From assembly GCA_949710005.1 (NCBI GenBank), contig OX453286.1, positions 2,801,201 to 2,865,200 of the forward strand: DNA of 64,000 nucleotides, read 5' to 3'. The position numbers and the translations under genes are program-made. This document shows positions 36,713-53,117 of the stretch, piece by piece. Within the stretch, counting starts at the first letter, position 1. Each line of letters opens with the position of its first letter. Under the pieces are notes generated by a model. The model searched no databases, had not been told where the DNA came from, and worked only from the letters and a program-made list of their open reading frames with translations. This stretch comes from Ricordea florida. Taxonomy: Eukaryota > Cnidaria > Anthozoa > Corallimorpharia > Ricordeidae.

Positions 36713-36871
36713 TCAGTTTTTGGGGACTGACTGCATTGAAGGTGACTCTTTGCCTTCTGTTCTTGAAGTACTGTTAATGTATATTAGAATCAAACCTGAC
36801 AAAATCAGAGAAATACCAAGCCACAATCTCAAATTAACTGTCTTGCCAAATAACAACCTACCAAGAAATGC
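36713..36871 (-). pseudogene. Orphan last exon of TMEM42 (duplication copy B)
   Basis: The minus strand reads AFLGRLLFGK then LRLWLGISLILSGLILI from an intact acceptor (CATTTCAG), matching exon 3 of the TMEM42 gene at 13635-13778. Exons 1 and 2 do not follow within this window; homology to copy A stops at about 37553, before where they would lie. The exon is open to a stop at 36713, but the C-terminal tail differs. Without the other exons it is a non-functional relic. Confidence 0.85.
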
Positions 36872-37553
36872 CTGAAATGAATGATCTAGATTCAGTAAGC
36901 AAACATTGGTAAAGCAGTGCAAGGTGACAATAGTGCCATGTTTTGTATAAAATCTGACTCTGTTTGAGAGCTATGGTTCCAAATTATTGTCTACGTAAAA
37001 TTAAGCATTGTATTTTTGGATCAATGCTTTATAGAATGGTTTTGTTCTATTGTTCTATTATTAAATACCGGTACACTGTATTCTAGTTACTGCACAACAG
37101 CTGTTCCAGCAATTTTAAGTCGTCCATAATCTGAGTGTAGTCCAGATGACCTTTATGTGTAAGATCACCTGTATTACTGTGCATTTATTCTATTAAGAGA
37201 AACTGGACGCTTATCACTATTGAGGATAAATTGAACTTAAAACCATCCTGAATAAAAGAACAAAAAACCCTTTTTAACGTTACTTAACAGGTAGTTCAAT
37301 GGCCATGATAATATAATTAATAATTATCTTCATCATCAGTTAATTAAAATTGGGAAAATCTAAAGAAAGAAATTTAAAAATATAATCTAAAATCTAAAAA
37401 CAGAAGTAGCCCCCTCAAAAAAAGGGGAACTCTCAACACCGGTAAACCTCATCCATTGTGTTATCCTTGGCCATAACTATGCTACCAGTCAATCAGGAAT
37501 TGCATATGGCCCTAGAGCTCAAGTCTTAATGGTAAAGATAAGGTGAAGGAAAC

Positions 37554-38163
37554 AATTTGACGTCAGTCGCATCACATTACATGCACACACAAACATATCA
37601 AAATATATCCAGCCTGAAAGAAGAACAGAGTACGATTTTGACACCATTCCAGAGCACAAGTCACAAATATATCTCCATAACACCTTTCTTTCTTTCAAAT
37701 TTAGCTGTAATGGATATAACAAATGCACATGACAAACATAATTTTAATCAAATACAAAGAGGTGGTAGTATGCAGCAAATGCTATAACACCTAAAAATAA
37801 AGTTGGAATTTTCAGAGAAATAAATAGGAGAACAGGTGAGATTCTCACCTGCAATATGGTTTATAAACATGGAATTCCTTGACATTAGTAAGCAAATAAA
37901 AATCTGGGAAAGTCATGATCAAACTTGACAGAGTCACAGGATTTCAGTTTGCTTTATTACAACTGATAATTAAGCATGACTTAGAATTGAATATTGATGT
38001 ACAAATGAGTTGGATTCTTTGTTGCACATGTAAGGAGGTTTTAGATGTAAGATTATCAACAATGTCAACTATCTCATCACCACACTATTTAAAAATGTTA
38101 CAATACTTTATTCATGAATACACAGGGTACATCTGATTACACTAAAACTTACATTCAAAGTGG
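37554..38163. other. Spacer between duplication end and EMC8 3' end
   Basis: AT-rich sequence with no recognisable exon. The right part is probably the 3' UTR of the EMC8/9 gene, which reads leftward out of 38164. Confidence 0.5.
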
Positions 38164-41100
38164 CTAGGAATCACTTGATAGGGACAAGTCAACTAGTCTA
38201 TTAATGTCCTTGTTTAGCCAATCCTGTGTAATATCATCCAGATGGTTGTCAAAGTCTATAAGACTCTGATAAGCTTTTCCTTCTAACAAATCTGTAGCTA
38301 GACCAAGAGTGTCTTCTCCACCATCAAGATATCTAAACGGGGTAAAGCAAAGGCATTATCCTCAGCTCATGAAAAAGTATTTTATGCAATAATAAAGTTA
38401 AAAAACTATCTCCCTTAACCCTTTCACTCCCAAGAGTAACTTTATAGATTTTACTGTCTAACACCAGACGATTTTACTCGTCAAATGGAGACCTCTTGGG
38501 AGTGAAAGGGTTAAGGTTTTAAATATTAAATTTTGCTGATTAATTATGAATCCATGATTCACAATAAAATTTTTCCCAAAGAGGCGCAAAATGTAGCATA
38601 CGAATGAACACAAGTTGCTAAAAACTCTAAGCTGCAATGTCAAGGTACAAATTCTCCATAAAAGTTTCCATACATCTCGCACATTAGCAGTGGATTTTCT
38701 TCTGCATATTTTAATGAAATGAAGGCTACACAGCTCATGCCACTCATGAGGACTGAGGGATTGATTATTGGGGAATCACAGCAATTTACCATCAACACTG
38801 ACTACCTACTTTGAAACACAATGGAAACTTGAGACTTGATTTACTTACAGATCTTTGTCATTTTGTTTCCATTTATTGTCATGAACTGTGTAACACTATA
38901 AAAGAAGAAAAAAGTAAATTACAGTAAAAACATTCTGAAAATGTCAAGCTACAACAATCTATGAAATAATTTAGTACAAAAGGTGACACATTTGACCTGT
39001 AGCACGATCACCTGTTACTTTTGTGTAACATCGCTATAATTTTAAAATTATTCAAAAGACGGCACCAATGACTTTTTAATCACATAATGTTATTAGATAT
39101 TACGCTACATGCATTTTGGAAGTGTTGGTTACTTATCTATGATTTATTTAATGGTTACTTATTTGTGATTTATTTAATGGTTACTTATTTGTGATTTATT
39201 TAATGGTTACTTATTTGTGATTTATTTAATGGTTATTTACTTGTGATTTATTTAATGGTTACTTATTTGTGATTTATCTAATGGTTACTTATTTCTGATT
39301 TATTTAATGGTTACTTATTTCTGATTTATTTAATGGTTACTTATTTCTGACTTACTTAATGGTTACTTATTTCTGATTTACTAATTGGTTATTTATTTCT
39401 GGTTAGCAAGGACCACTGTCAGACTGATAACACAATACCACACATCTTACCTTACAAGCTATTTCATCACATGGTACAGACAACTTTGTATTGTCAACCT
39501 GCAAAGTAATATAACTAATGAAAACATTGAAAAAACCTTGGAAAATTAATAACAGCAATCAACAGGGGCTTCTGAGTCCTTGTTAAGGGTCAAACCTACT
39601 TACTGTTAATCAACTTTTAATAATGGGCTACAGTAGCTGAAATCAAATAAATATTTGTCTTTGATGTATTAATGATCATTCAACAAATACAGTCATGCAA
39701 TCCTTTTGCCAGACCAATGAAAATCTTACATGGTTGATGGTGAATAAATTAATGAGTGTTGAATCAATTAAGATACAATTTTTAAACTAAGAATGCTACT
39801 CACCATTAAGATAAAACCATCATTATATTGATCACATATTTTCTCAGCAATCTTGTAGCATGTAGGGTTAGGGCTGTGCAGACAAAATAATATAATTACA
39901 ATAATAAATTAGACTTACTCAGGGTTTTCAATAACATTTAAAATTACTGGATTTATAGGCTCAACAGGTACTAAGACACAAAAGTGAAACCACAAACTTC
40001 TAGGTGGATCCAAGGGCCTGTTCCCATGCAAACTACTTGATGTTACATGTAGCATGACCAGATGATTATTGTCTGGCATCCTGCTTCCAACAAAACCCCT
40101 GGACTATTAATTAAATCAGAATGAACTTAGCTCTTCACAATTTTGTCAGTTAGCAAGCTCTAGCTCTAACAAAATTTAGTTGATTTAACACTGCTGAACA
40201 ATAATTTGGAAAGGTTGGTTTAAGAGGAAGGTTACAGAACAACCTGCAAGATTATCTTAGAGAGAACACCTAAAGCTATTAGCTTAATCATATCTACTGA
40301 GAGAAATAAACACCAGAAACAAACACTTCGGTTTATGCATAATTACAAGAATTCTAGGAAAGATGCTGAAGTTAACAGTCATGCTAAAAGGAAGCATTGC
40401 AGCACTGTGGATGCCAATATGGCTAAATTTCTGTATCACCCAATACTTCACTATGGATGCTGTAGGTGTCTTGTCCAGGGGCATAGCTAGGATTTTTCAA
40501 AGGAAGGTCACACTGTGTTACACCCATGAGTACTTACAAGATTGGCATGACAACATCCACGCCATGTTTTACTAAAAAGTAACATTTTTTCAGTGAGTGT
40601 GGGGGAGGGACACGCCTTCAAAATGAGGCCCTGTTAGGGGTAACTTCTGACGGGCTACATGGCCTTGAAATGGTGACACGAAGGAGCTGAAATGACGACG
40701 AACAACAAGCCGCTCATGCTAAATTATGACAGCGACCTGCGAACCTTCCGAAATTGCGACGTGAAAAGGTTTGAAACTCAGACGGGTGACATAAAGAACC
40801 CCCCTAACAGGGCCTCACAAAATAGCTGCATAGATGAATTAAGTTCCAAGTTACGTAAATTACTCTATTCTAGTCTCACAAAAGGGGAGGGGGTGTCATG
40901 TGCACCCCAGGTCCCCCCCTGGCTATGCCCTTGTTGTCTAGGGTAATGGGCATGCAACATTTCTTGTTTTTGATATGAAATGAAACAGTATGGCTATGTT
41001 GTGGCTCAATTTTAACCTTGGTTTAAATTTTATTTTCCTTTTTTTTTTTCAAACTCATTATCATATATTAACATAACAAAAGAAAAAGGAAAACAAATTT

Positions 41101-41947
41101 AAACTGAGGAAAAAATTGAGCCACAACAGCTACACCATGCATAATGAAGTAATGGGTGATATGGAAATCTAGCCCCCACTTGCTGCCTAGAAACATGTTA
41201 TAAACAGAGAAAGCGATAAACAAATAATAAATGCATAAAGAAATAAATGGAGTTGCTCCAAAGATCAGTGTTCGTTATGTGATTGTGAAGATGACTTACC
41301 TATTGTCACTGACATGTTCATTAGCCTGGTAATAACCCACAATCTGTTGACCAGTCTCCTTGCAGTGAAAGTCCACCTAAAGAAGGAAAATCAAGAGCAT
41401 TTAGTAACCATCTAGGTAAGATTTCCGCACAGGTCCCTACTCATTATGCATTTTGTAACTATATTATTTCGTTCTTCGAACACAAGAAATATCTGCCCGT
41501 GCATAACACCAAACAAGACAGCTTCAGCATGCATAATGAAGTAGGGACCTGTGCGGAAATCATTCCACCATCTCTACAATAAAAACCAGTTGTAAAGAGA
41601 TTTGAAAACATTAAGTGCATCAAGTTTCCCAGAAATCAATGTTTGTGGCCTATAAACTGTTTAATCATCTTAAATACACCAACGCAAAGCATTTTATGGT
41701 ACAAAACGCACGTTAAATCTAACAAAAATAGCTGTTTAAGACTTTTGCTTACTCTTGCCAGGGCGACTTCAAGCATTGGTGCCAAACCAAGGCATACATG
41801 AAACAAAGGAATCGCGTCCAAAATGTCCAATTCACCATCTTGGCACGATTCTTTGCCTAATAAAACGCCATTAACGGCCTTGTGTGGGTATTTGGCTACG
41901 TGTAAGAGGATCTTAGCATATGCCCTTGGCGACAGTTGAAGTTTCAT
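38164..41947 (-). CDS. EMC8: ER membrane protein complex subunit 8/9 (6 exons)
   Basis: Minus-strand exons 41753-41947, 41300-41376, 39804-39873, 39451-39498, 38849-38895 and 38164-38332 join in frame to 201 residues, against about 210 for EMC8 and EMC9. All introns are GT-AG (GTAAGC, GTAAGT, GTGAGT, GTAAG, GTAAGT donors). Family hallmarks are AYAKILLHVAKYPHKAVNG in exon 1, IPLFHVCLGLAPMLEVAL, VGYYQANEHVSDN in exon 2, NDGFILM with VDNTKLS across exons 3-4, and FDNHLDDITQDW in exon 6. EMC8/9 is a cytosolic, MPN-like scaffold subunit of the complex that inserts transmembrane helices into the ER membrane. The single gene is probably the pre-duplication ancestor of vertebrate EMC8 and EMC9. Introns are loaded with inverted-repeat elements and a 26-bp minisatellite. 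Confidence 0.92.
38413..38516. repeat. Inverted-repeat MITE, CCTTAACCCTTTCACTCCC ends
   Basis: CCTTAACCCTTTCACTCCC plus AAGAG at the left is exactly inverted at the right. The total is about 104 bases, within EMC8 intron 5. A one-sided relic with CCCTTTCACTACCAG is seen near 44760. Confidence 0.85.
39126..39408. repeat. 26-bp minisatellite in EMC8 intron 4
   Basis: About eleven head-to-tail copies of GGTTACTTATTTGTGATTTA plus TTTAAT, with TTCTGATTTA variants clustering at the right end. The graded variant order is typical of local expansion. Confidence 0.93.
40476..40932. mobile_element. Non-autonomous DNA element, EMC8 intron 2
   Basis: AGGGGCATAGCTAGG at the left is mirrored by CCTGGCTATGCCCTT at the right. 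Inside, a second inverted pair, GAGGCCCTGTTAGGGG and CCCCCTAACAGGGCCTC, brackets the centre. There is no complete transposase frame; the 84-codon ORF across it (40692-40946) runs into the TIR. Confidence 0.8.
40991..41134. repeat. Inverted-repeat MITE, GTTGTGGCTCAATTTT arms
   Basis: TGGCTATGTTGTGGCTCAAT and the following AACCTTGGTTTAAATTT are mirrored by AAATTTAAACTGAGGAAAAA and ATTGAGCCACAACAGC. The arms are imperfect, about 50-60 bases, around an AT-rich loop. It lies in EMC8 intron 2. Confidence 0.8.
41421..41560. repeat. Inverted-repeat MITE in EMC8 intron 1
   Basis: ATTTCCGCACAGGTCCCTAC then TCATTATGCAT at the left is inverted at the right (ATGCATAATGAAGTAGGGAC then CTGTGCGGAAAT), with one extra base. 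The total is about 140 bases. Confidence 0.88.
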
Positions 41948-42299
41948 TGCTTGGGGACTTTTCTGTGGTGATTAAATCATAATACAATCAAAAGAAACAC
42001 TATCTGTACGACACATAGACCGCCATTATTCTCAAGACTGGCATGAGACTGGGTAACCAAGCCGGATAATCGAACCAGTTGCGAAATCTGGGGAGAGGGG
42101 TCAGTAATTACATTTTTCAACCTATCCCCGGGTGCCCTTAGACACATGTTATCTACCACTTAGTTCTGTTTGCCTCTTTTGTTTCCCAAGTCCTACAGGA
42201 AATTATTCCGGGAGTTCCTCAGGTCATGTAGAATGGGTAACCCAATTTTGAGCAGTAACTGAACCAATTCGTCGGGGTTTGAAATCGGCATGAGATCAT

Positions 42300-42496
42300 C
42301 AAGAAATTGGCTAAATCAAACGAATTGATAAAGTAAGTTATACCACCGTAAGGTAAAAGGGAGGTGCTGACGTTTCGAGCGTTAGCCCTCCTTAGCGCCT
42401 CGACGAAGGGCTAACGCTCGAAACGTCAGCACCTCCCTTTTACCTTACGGTGGTATGACTTACTTAATCAACTCGTTTGATTTAGCCAATTTCTTG
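42300..42496. repeat. Large foldback repeat, ~89-bp arms and 18-bp loop
   Basis: CAAGAAATTGGCTAAATCAA through AGCGTTAGCCCT (42300-42388) is mirrored by 42407-42496 with only a few mismatches and one indel. The arms contain GCTGACGTTTCGAGCGTTAG. A worn relative (CGCTCGAAACATCAGCTTC) lies near 52060. It is intergenic between EMC8 and the Rab2 3' end. Confidence 0.92.
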
Positions 42497-43744
42497 TGTT
42501 TCAATTTCCCACCGACGCAGCACCAGTTTCTTTAGAAACTATCCCCACAATACATGAGATCATCAAGGGCAAGTATCTTACAGTCTGTAAATTCGCATAC
42601 ATTCTGGGAGAATGGCATGAAGATTACTTCATCCTAAAAACCAGAAAAAAACAGGACAGAGTCCCAACCGCAAATAGTTTTTTCCACGGTGTAATTTGTT
42701 TTCCTGGTATTCAGATTTACTGGTAAACGAACGACTTTTCTCAAATCTAATTGTTTATACCGAAGTCGTTGAAGGCAAAGCGGTCGTTTGACCAATCAGA
42801 GACACAACTTCAAGCTGGAGTGACAACAGAAAAGTACTTTTATTTCTTTGCTTAACCCTGTTTGTACCACAGGCTTTACATCAGTGACAGAGTGATAATG
42901 CATGGACCAATGTCCATACTTTAACCCTTTTTAGTAACAGTAAATGATAGATAAATTATTTATCACTAGCAACTCAAGACAAAGCCTGTTGGTACAGACT
43001 AAACATCTTTGTAGAAAAGCAAATTGGTTTATAACAAAACCTACAGTGTACAAGTGAAGGATGGGAGCATCAAAAATAAAGCAGAGAAATACCTAAAAAT
43101 GTTTTTATTTAATTATGGTCCCTTGTGCTTGTGTGCAGAGCTTCTTTCAGATGTGAAAAATAAATCACTTTCAACCATTACCTCCCTGTCAAACCCATTT
43201 TACTCTAGGTACCAAACGAACTATCTCTGCGTCTTAATCAATTTTTTTTTTCTGTCATACTACAAAGAAAGGTAATAAACAAGACAAGGCATTATCAAAA
43301 ATGTTCTTATAGTAACATGTGAACAACAAATCCAGTGTTTAAAGAGCAATCAATGCAAGCAAAAAATAATTTCCAGCCATACCCTGGAAGGCATTAGACC
43401 AAAGCAATTCTTACATGTAAGGAGATTTCAACAATCCAAACAAGGCAACACGGAAACAATTTTTAGGGGAATTAAAAGTAGCTCAGCTCACAGCACTCAA
43501 CTATACATTTTTACGAAACTGTACTTAACATTATATCCCTTCCTAACTCAAATACAGGTGGTAAACTATTCCTCAATATTGTTATCAGTGAAGCACATTT
43601 CATATTGATAATCAATTTTTTATCAGTTTTTGTGATCTCTTGCAAATTTGTGACAAGAGATTCAAAAGGTTTTGGTACAAGAACCCTGTTGGAAATAAAT
43701 TGCACAGTAACTTTATTTTCTTGCAGTAGTCATGAGGGCACCAT
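42497..43744. other. Rab2 3' flank, likely 3' UTR
   Basis: There is no recognisable exon. The right part probably holds the 3' UTR of Rab2, which reads leftward from 43745. Small ORFs are AT-rich and lack motifs. Confidence 0.5.
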
Positions 43745-48652
<4,908 letters not shown>

Positions 48653-48734
48653 TTTAACGAATTGAAGTTGAACTCTTTTTCTTCTCTTTCACTGTTTATG
48701 ATGTCATTCCTAACTTATTCATGAGAGATAGAAA

Positions 48735-48768
48735 GTGCGCATGCGTTACGACGTCATCCTAAATGGCC
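48735..48768 (-). promoter_or_regulatory. Rab2 promoter motif cluster (NRF1, CRE-like, YY1-like)
   Basis: Within about 120 bases upstream of the Rab2 start codon lie TGCGCATGCG (48736-48745, an NRF1 palindrome), GACGTCAT (48750-48757, CRE-like) and AAATGGCC (48761-48768, YY1-like). Such clusters mark TATA-less housekeeping promoters in animals. Function is inferred from the motifs and position. Confidence 0.55.
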
Positions 48769-48974
48769 ACGTCGCATGGATCGCCCCAGACTTTCTCGAA
48801 CATTCAGAGGGACAAATTCCAGTAATAGTACAAAGAAATGGGTTTAGATTTATCAAACAAACTGGGGCCGGTTGTTCGAAGGCCGATTGGTGCTAACCCA
48901 GGGTTAGATTTTAACATGGGTTTCTTTTCCTCTTGTTAAAAATCGTTTTCTCCGATAAATCTCTCTATTTTATT

Positions 48975-49085
48975 CAATAATGATAATAACCTTTATTTGA
49001 GTGTCAACTATATCTAGCACTGACGTACTAATTGGGGACACTGTAAAGCACAAATTAAATAAAATCAAACCATACTAGAAATACG
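48975..49085 (-). mobile_element. SINE fragment (tail part)
   Basis: The sequence from AATAATGATAATAACCTTTA through GAGTGTCAACTATATCTAGC to GGGGACACTGTAAAGC closely matches the left part of the SINE at 28198-28527. The tRNA-like head is missing. Confidence 0.75.
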
Positions 49086-50831
49086 ACTCCCGCAAAACCT
49101 CGCGAAGCTAGTTTGTAAAGGACTCCTAATGGTTTTTCCTATGAGGTATAAAACCCCAATTTACGTATTTACTTATTATTATATTATTTTTACTTTTTGT
49201 ACTTTCTCATTTTTTGCAATTATCATGATTATTATTATCATATTATTATCATTATCATTTTTAATATTATTACTGGTATTGATATTATTATTAGTATTGT
49301 TATTTTTTATGTTTAACATAATATACTGTTATTGGGTTGGGGTGTATGTCCTAATCTGGGAAAAGGTATTGTTCCTCTACAACTACATGCAATTCTGTTT
49401 TTCTTGTGAATAGGGTTTGTATCATAGGAAGTAAAAATTACTCAACTCTGAACAATACCATTTCTTCTTTTAAGCTTAGAATCTAGTCATGGTTGCCACA
49501 GCCATAAGATCTTTAAATTTCCTGACTTTTCCCTGACAAATGTAAAATTTCCCTTACCAACTAAATTAGAAAAGTCACAAATTAGTCCTGGTAGTGACCT
49601 CCAACCTCCTCTCACAACCAACCTCTCCACCCATTTATTTAATATGCTTTCAGAAAGTCACATACAGTGTACGTGGATTGATAGTTTCTTACGATAACCA
49701 ATTCATGGAAAAAGGATTGATTTTCTTGGAAACCCAAAATCAGCTTGTCATTTAATTCTACCAATCCAACACATTTCATGTCACATTCTTGACCACACCA
49801 AACCAAAGCTGAATTGGCAAGAAATAAATTAGTAGTATTAAATTTCACTTTTCCCTGACTTGATTTGAAATTCCCTTACTTTTCACTGACCTTGAAGAAT
49901 TTTTTCCCTTACCATTTTCTGACCTGTGGCAATCATGCCAGTGCAGTCATTTGTCCATACAGTTAGTGTGGAAAATCATGATTGAAAGCATAGGGCATTT
50001 AGGAAACTTCAAAGACTTGTTATTACATACAGCACCCTTGCAATGAATACATAAAACAGCAAACAGAAAAACAGCTAAAACTTTTAGCATTTCAAACTTT
50101 AGTTTCTCCCTTGTAGAGTTTTTCCAATGTAAAAGGTCAACTGCATATTGTGGTTGTTATTAAATATTTGTATTTGACATCATTAAAATGAATTAAACAG
50201 CATTAAGGAAAAAGGTTAAGATGTTGTCTAATTTTGCAAATTAGGGCTTAAATTAACTTTTCATTTGTGGGAAAAGGGTGGGTGCTAAGAGAGTAATTCC
50301 CAGGAATGCATGGAACTCAAAGGTAAAAACCCATTTTGAAATGGCTATGGAACTTGTCTGTCCCAACGAAACTTTTTAATTACGTAATACATATATGTAG
50401 CAAAGAAATAGAGCAAAGAGAAATACTACTCAGAAGTCCGTAACGACATCTGCTTTATTTACAAATAATTGCATTGAACAGTGATAATATTGCAGAACCG
50501 GTAACTTATTGTTTGGTATCTATTCTGTTGAAAATGCTGAACATAACTGCTACATCAAACAAATCTACAATATATTTTCACTGTTGCAATGATATCAGAT
50601 CACATAATTATAAATAATTGCTATCACAACTGCAATCTCTGTATTGGGAATTTCTTTCAAATGGAAGGCAAACGTTTCACTACGAAAAATACCTACTTGC
50701 ATTCTCATTGCAGTATTAATACTACGTGACTGTCATCTTTCATTTCTTTGCGGTTGGTTTCTGTTTCCCCTTTCCTGGCACTTTTTTCACGACGATATGG
50801 TAATCTGTTTTGTCGTTCGTCTTCTGATTCT
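49086..50831. other. Intergenic, AT-rich, no gene recognised
   Basis: The ORF at 49129-49413 is low-complexity Ile/Leu/Phe repeats from TTATTATTA-type DNA. At 49495-49575 and 49848-49925 there is sequence with CCTGACTTTTCCCTGAC and related repeats, suggesting a decayed inverted element. Confidence 0.45.
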
Positions 50832-50965
50832 GGCTCCTACTCCGTGTACCGGCACAGATGACGTAAAACAAAGCCAGACAATAACAAACATGTTACTGAA
50901 TAATTTTACACACAATGATGAAACAATGCGCTACGTCATCTGTGCCGGTACACGGAGTAGGAGCC
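50832..50965. repeat. Inverted-repeat MITE, ~34-bp perfect arms
   Basis: GGCTCCTACTCCGTGTACCG then GCACAGATGACGTA at the left is exactly inverted at the right. The loop is about 66 bases. Confidence 0.92.
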
Positions 50966-51479
50966 CTGATTCTGTCTGCATGCTGGAAGTCGTTCCTACT
51001 CGGTTTCCGTTCTAAGTCATTTTGCTAAATTTTGTTCGCCAATTTCGTTATGTAATCGCTTGCTCATGTCCTGTATACCTAAAACGAGTCTTTGTTTCTA
51101 TCCATAACAAATTCAATATCCAATCTAACTTGATGGTAACTTGATGGTATTCCTGGTCCTTTTCCTTGCTGATCCCTTTGCTTTTTTTGAGCGAGCAGTT
51201 CTTGTCTTAGCTGCGATGTCTCTTGTTATCGTCCCTACCGTCGTTTCTCAATCTCTGCTTTGAGTCGCCGCTTCCCGTGTGCATTTTTTGCGGCATTCAA
51301 ACTTACTCGACGACGATCTCTCACCATTCTTTCTTGTATATGTCGGAGATCTTCTTGCTGGGATGTACTTCCAAGACGAGTGAAATCGGTTTCCACAAAA
51401 TTCGCATTATTTTCAAAACATCATTCAAGGAATTCGTAATGTCGGAATTTCACATGGAGTAATGTTGCCAGGTAACCTG

Positions 51480-51550
51480 GCCTGCGAACGGACACCTTTA
51501 AAATATAGATATATATAAACATATATATAAATATATATATATACATATAT
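51480..51550. repeat. TA-rich microsatellite
   Basis: Interrupted (TA)n with ATATATAAAC and ATACATATAT variants. Confidence 0.85.
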
Positions 51551-51649
51551 AAAAACTCCCGGCTCGATTTACTCGGGCTTGCGAGCCACGTGGTCTGACC
51601 GGAACCGACACGATTAGTAACCTCGCTACGCTCGGCCTTCGGCCTCGCT

Positions 51650-51857
51650 TCGCGAGGAATTAAATTATATTAAATCAATCAAATCAAATGTTGGTTTTTG
51701 TGAAGAGGGGAAAACCGGAGTACCCGGAGAAAAACCTCTGGGACTGAGAGTAGAGAACCAACAAACTCAGCCCACATATGACGCCGGGACGGGAATCGAA
51801 CCCGGGACACTTTGGTGGAAGGCGAGCGCTCTTACCACTGCGCCAACCCTGCTCCCT
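51650..51857 (-). mobile_element. tRNA-derived SINE, head and body
   Basis: It closely matches the SINE at 28198-28527 across the tRNA-like head (B box GGTTCGATTCCC, A box TGGCGCAGTGG on the minus strand) and the TTTTTCTCCGGGTACTCCGG body. The AAT-tailed end is replaced by ATCAAATCAAAT. Confidence 0.82.
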
Positions 51858-52583
51858 CAAAGTATACAATCATCAAATTATAATCAAAAAGATTTAAACC
51901 GAATGTGTTTTTTTAAGCTCTCATATCTGTATTTAAATTTCTCACTAACCCTAGGTTACCTTAACCCTGCTTTGAATAACCCGGCCCTGAAAGGTAAGTT
52001 GTACCAATGAATGATGAGAAAGAAGCTGAAAGTTTAAACGTCAGTCCTTTTCCGCTGGTTAACGCTCGAAACATCAGCTTCACTTTCATCTTACAAGACT
52101 TTAATTTGTTGGAATAATATTTTGAACAAGCCCATTTTGTGAGGCAGAATAACGGAATCTCAGATTCCTTTGAACTAATTAAGGGAGGGGGGCGAGCCCG
52201 CCAACCCCTTGATGTAAGAAGCCCTTATGTGATCCGTGTCTGCAAAGTTGGATGAGCAATGGAAGATTTGATTGCCCGCTCTGCAGAAAGCAGTTGCCCA
52301 ACAGCTAGGTAATCTCATCAGAAGAAGCAACAGACGCCCTGCTGCAGGATCCGGAATTCCAGATGAGGATCCGACTAGTAAGTACATTGCTTATAATAGT
52401 TCTTGTATTCACCATAGCTTTCTTGGTTGGATTCATTCATTACTTGTATCTCACAATACGTGAACTTCGAACGATTTTATTTTATCAGTTTTATTTTTCT
52501 TTAGACCTATCGAGAAATGACTCGATACGCCCTTGAAGAAGAAGATTGAAGAACACTGAAATCGAACTAAGAATTATGTTATT

Positions 52584-52973
52584 CAATCAATCAATCAATC
52601 AATACTTTATTTATACACGTAACGCCTAGGAGCTATATAAGCTCGTTCATAATAGGTACGTGTTTGAAATTACATTCACAAAGGCCATACCACAACACCG
52701 GGAACTACGTCCCCTACTCTTTGCGAACAGCGTGTGGGTTCTTTAACGTCCCACGAAGTTATTACAACCAAGGGTTGTGAGACGAGACCTACGGTTTATC
52801 GTCCTTATCCGAGAAGACTAGAAAGTCTAACCATTTGCAGATGTCATTACAAAGGCAGCACATTCTCCTCAAATAATTTAAAGACCCTGAGTGATGGTCC
52901 GGCCGAGGTTCGAACCCACGACCTCCCGCACGATAGTCCAGTGCTCAACCAACTGAGCTAACTGGTCGGCGGT
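52584..52973 (-). mobile_element. Full-length tRNA-derived SINE with (TTGA)n tail
   Basis: On the minus strand it begins CCGCCGACCAGTTAGCTCAG (A box), has GGGTTCGAACCTCGG (B box), and continues through a body with GTTAGACTTTCTAGTC and GTTCGCAAAGAGTAGGGGAC. It ends in a TTGATTGATTGAT tail. A diverged partial copy lies at 54061-54320 on the plus strand. This is a different family from the GGAGCAGGG-headed SINE. Confidence 0.85.
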
Positions 52974-53117
52974 TATTGTTATGTCGCGTGTTACACATTG
53001 GATTTGTACGACGTTTATTTGAACCCCCAAAGTTAGATTGGTGGGAACGCCTTGTTTTATTGAACTCTTTGATTGTTTAATTAAGAAATAGAAAACACTG
53101 TACCGTGTTTCTATCGA

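Noticed and set aside
40692-40946. 84-codon ORF in EMC8 intron 2
   Set aside because: It lies wholly within a TIR element and runs into its right terminal repeat.
49129-49413. 94-codon hydrophobic ORF as a membrane protein
   Set aside because: It is encoded by low-complexity TTATTATTA-type DNA and has no homologue that I recognise.
52900-52973. tRNA gene (A and B boxes present)
   Set aside because: The boxes belong to the head of a longer SINE with a related body at 54061-54320 and a simple-repeat tail. The acceptor stem is not complete.
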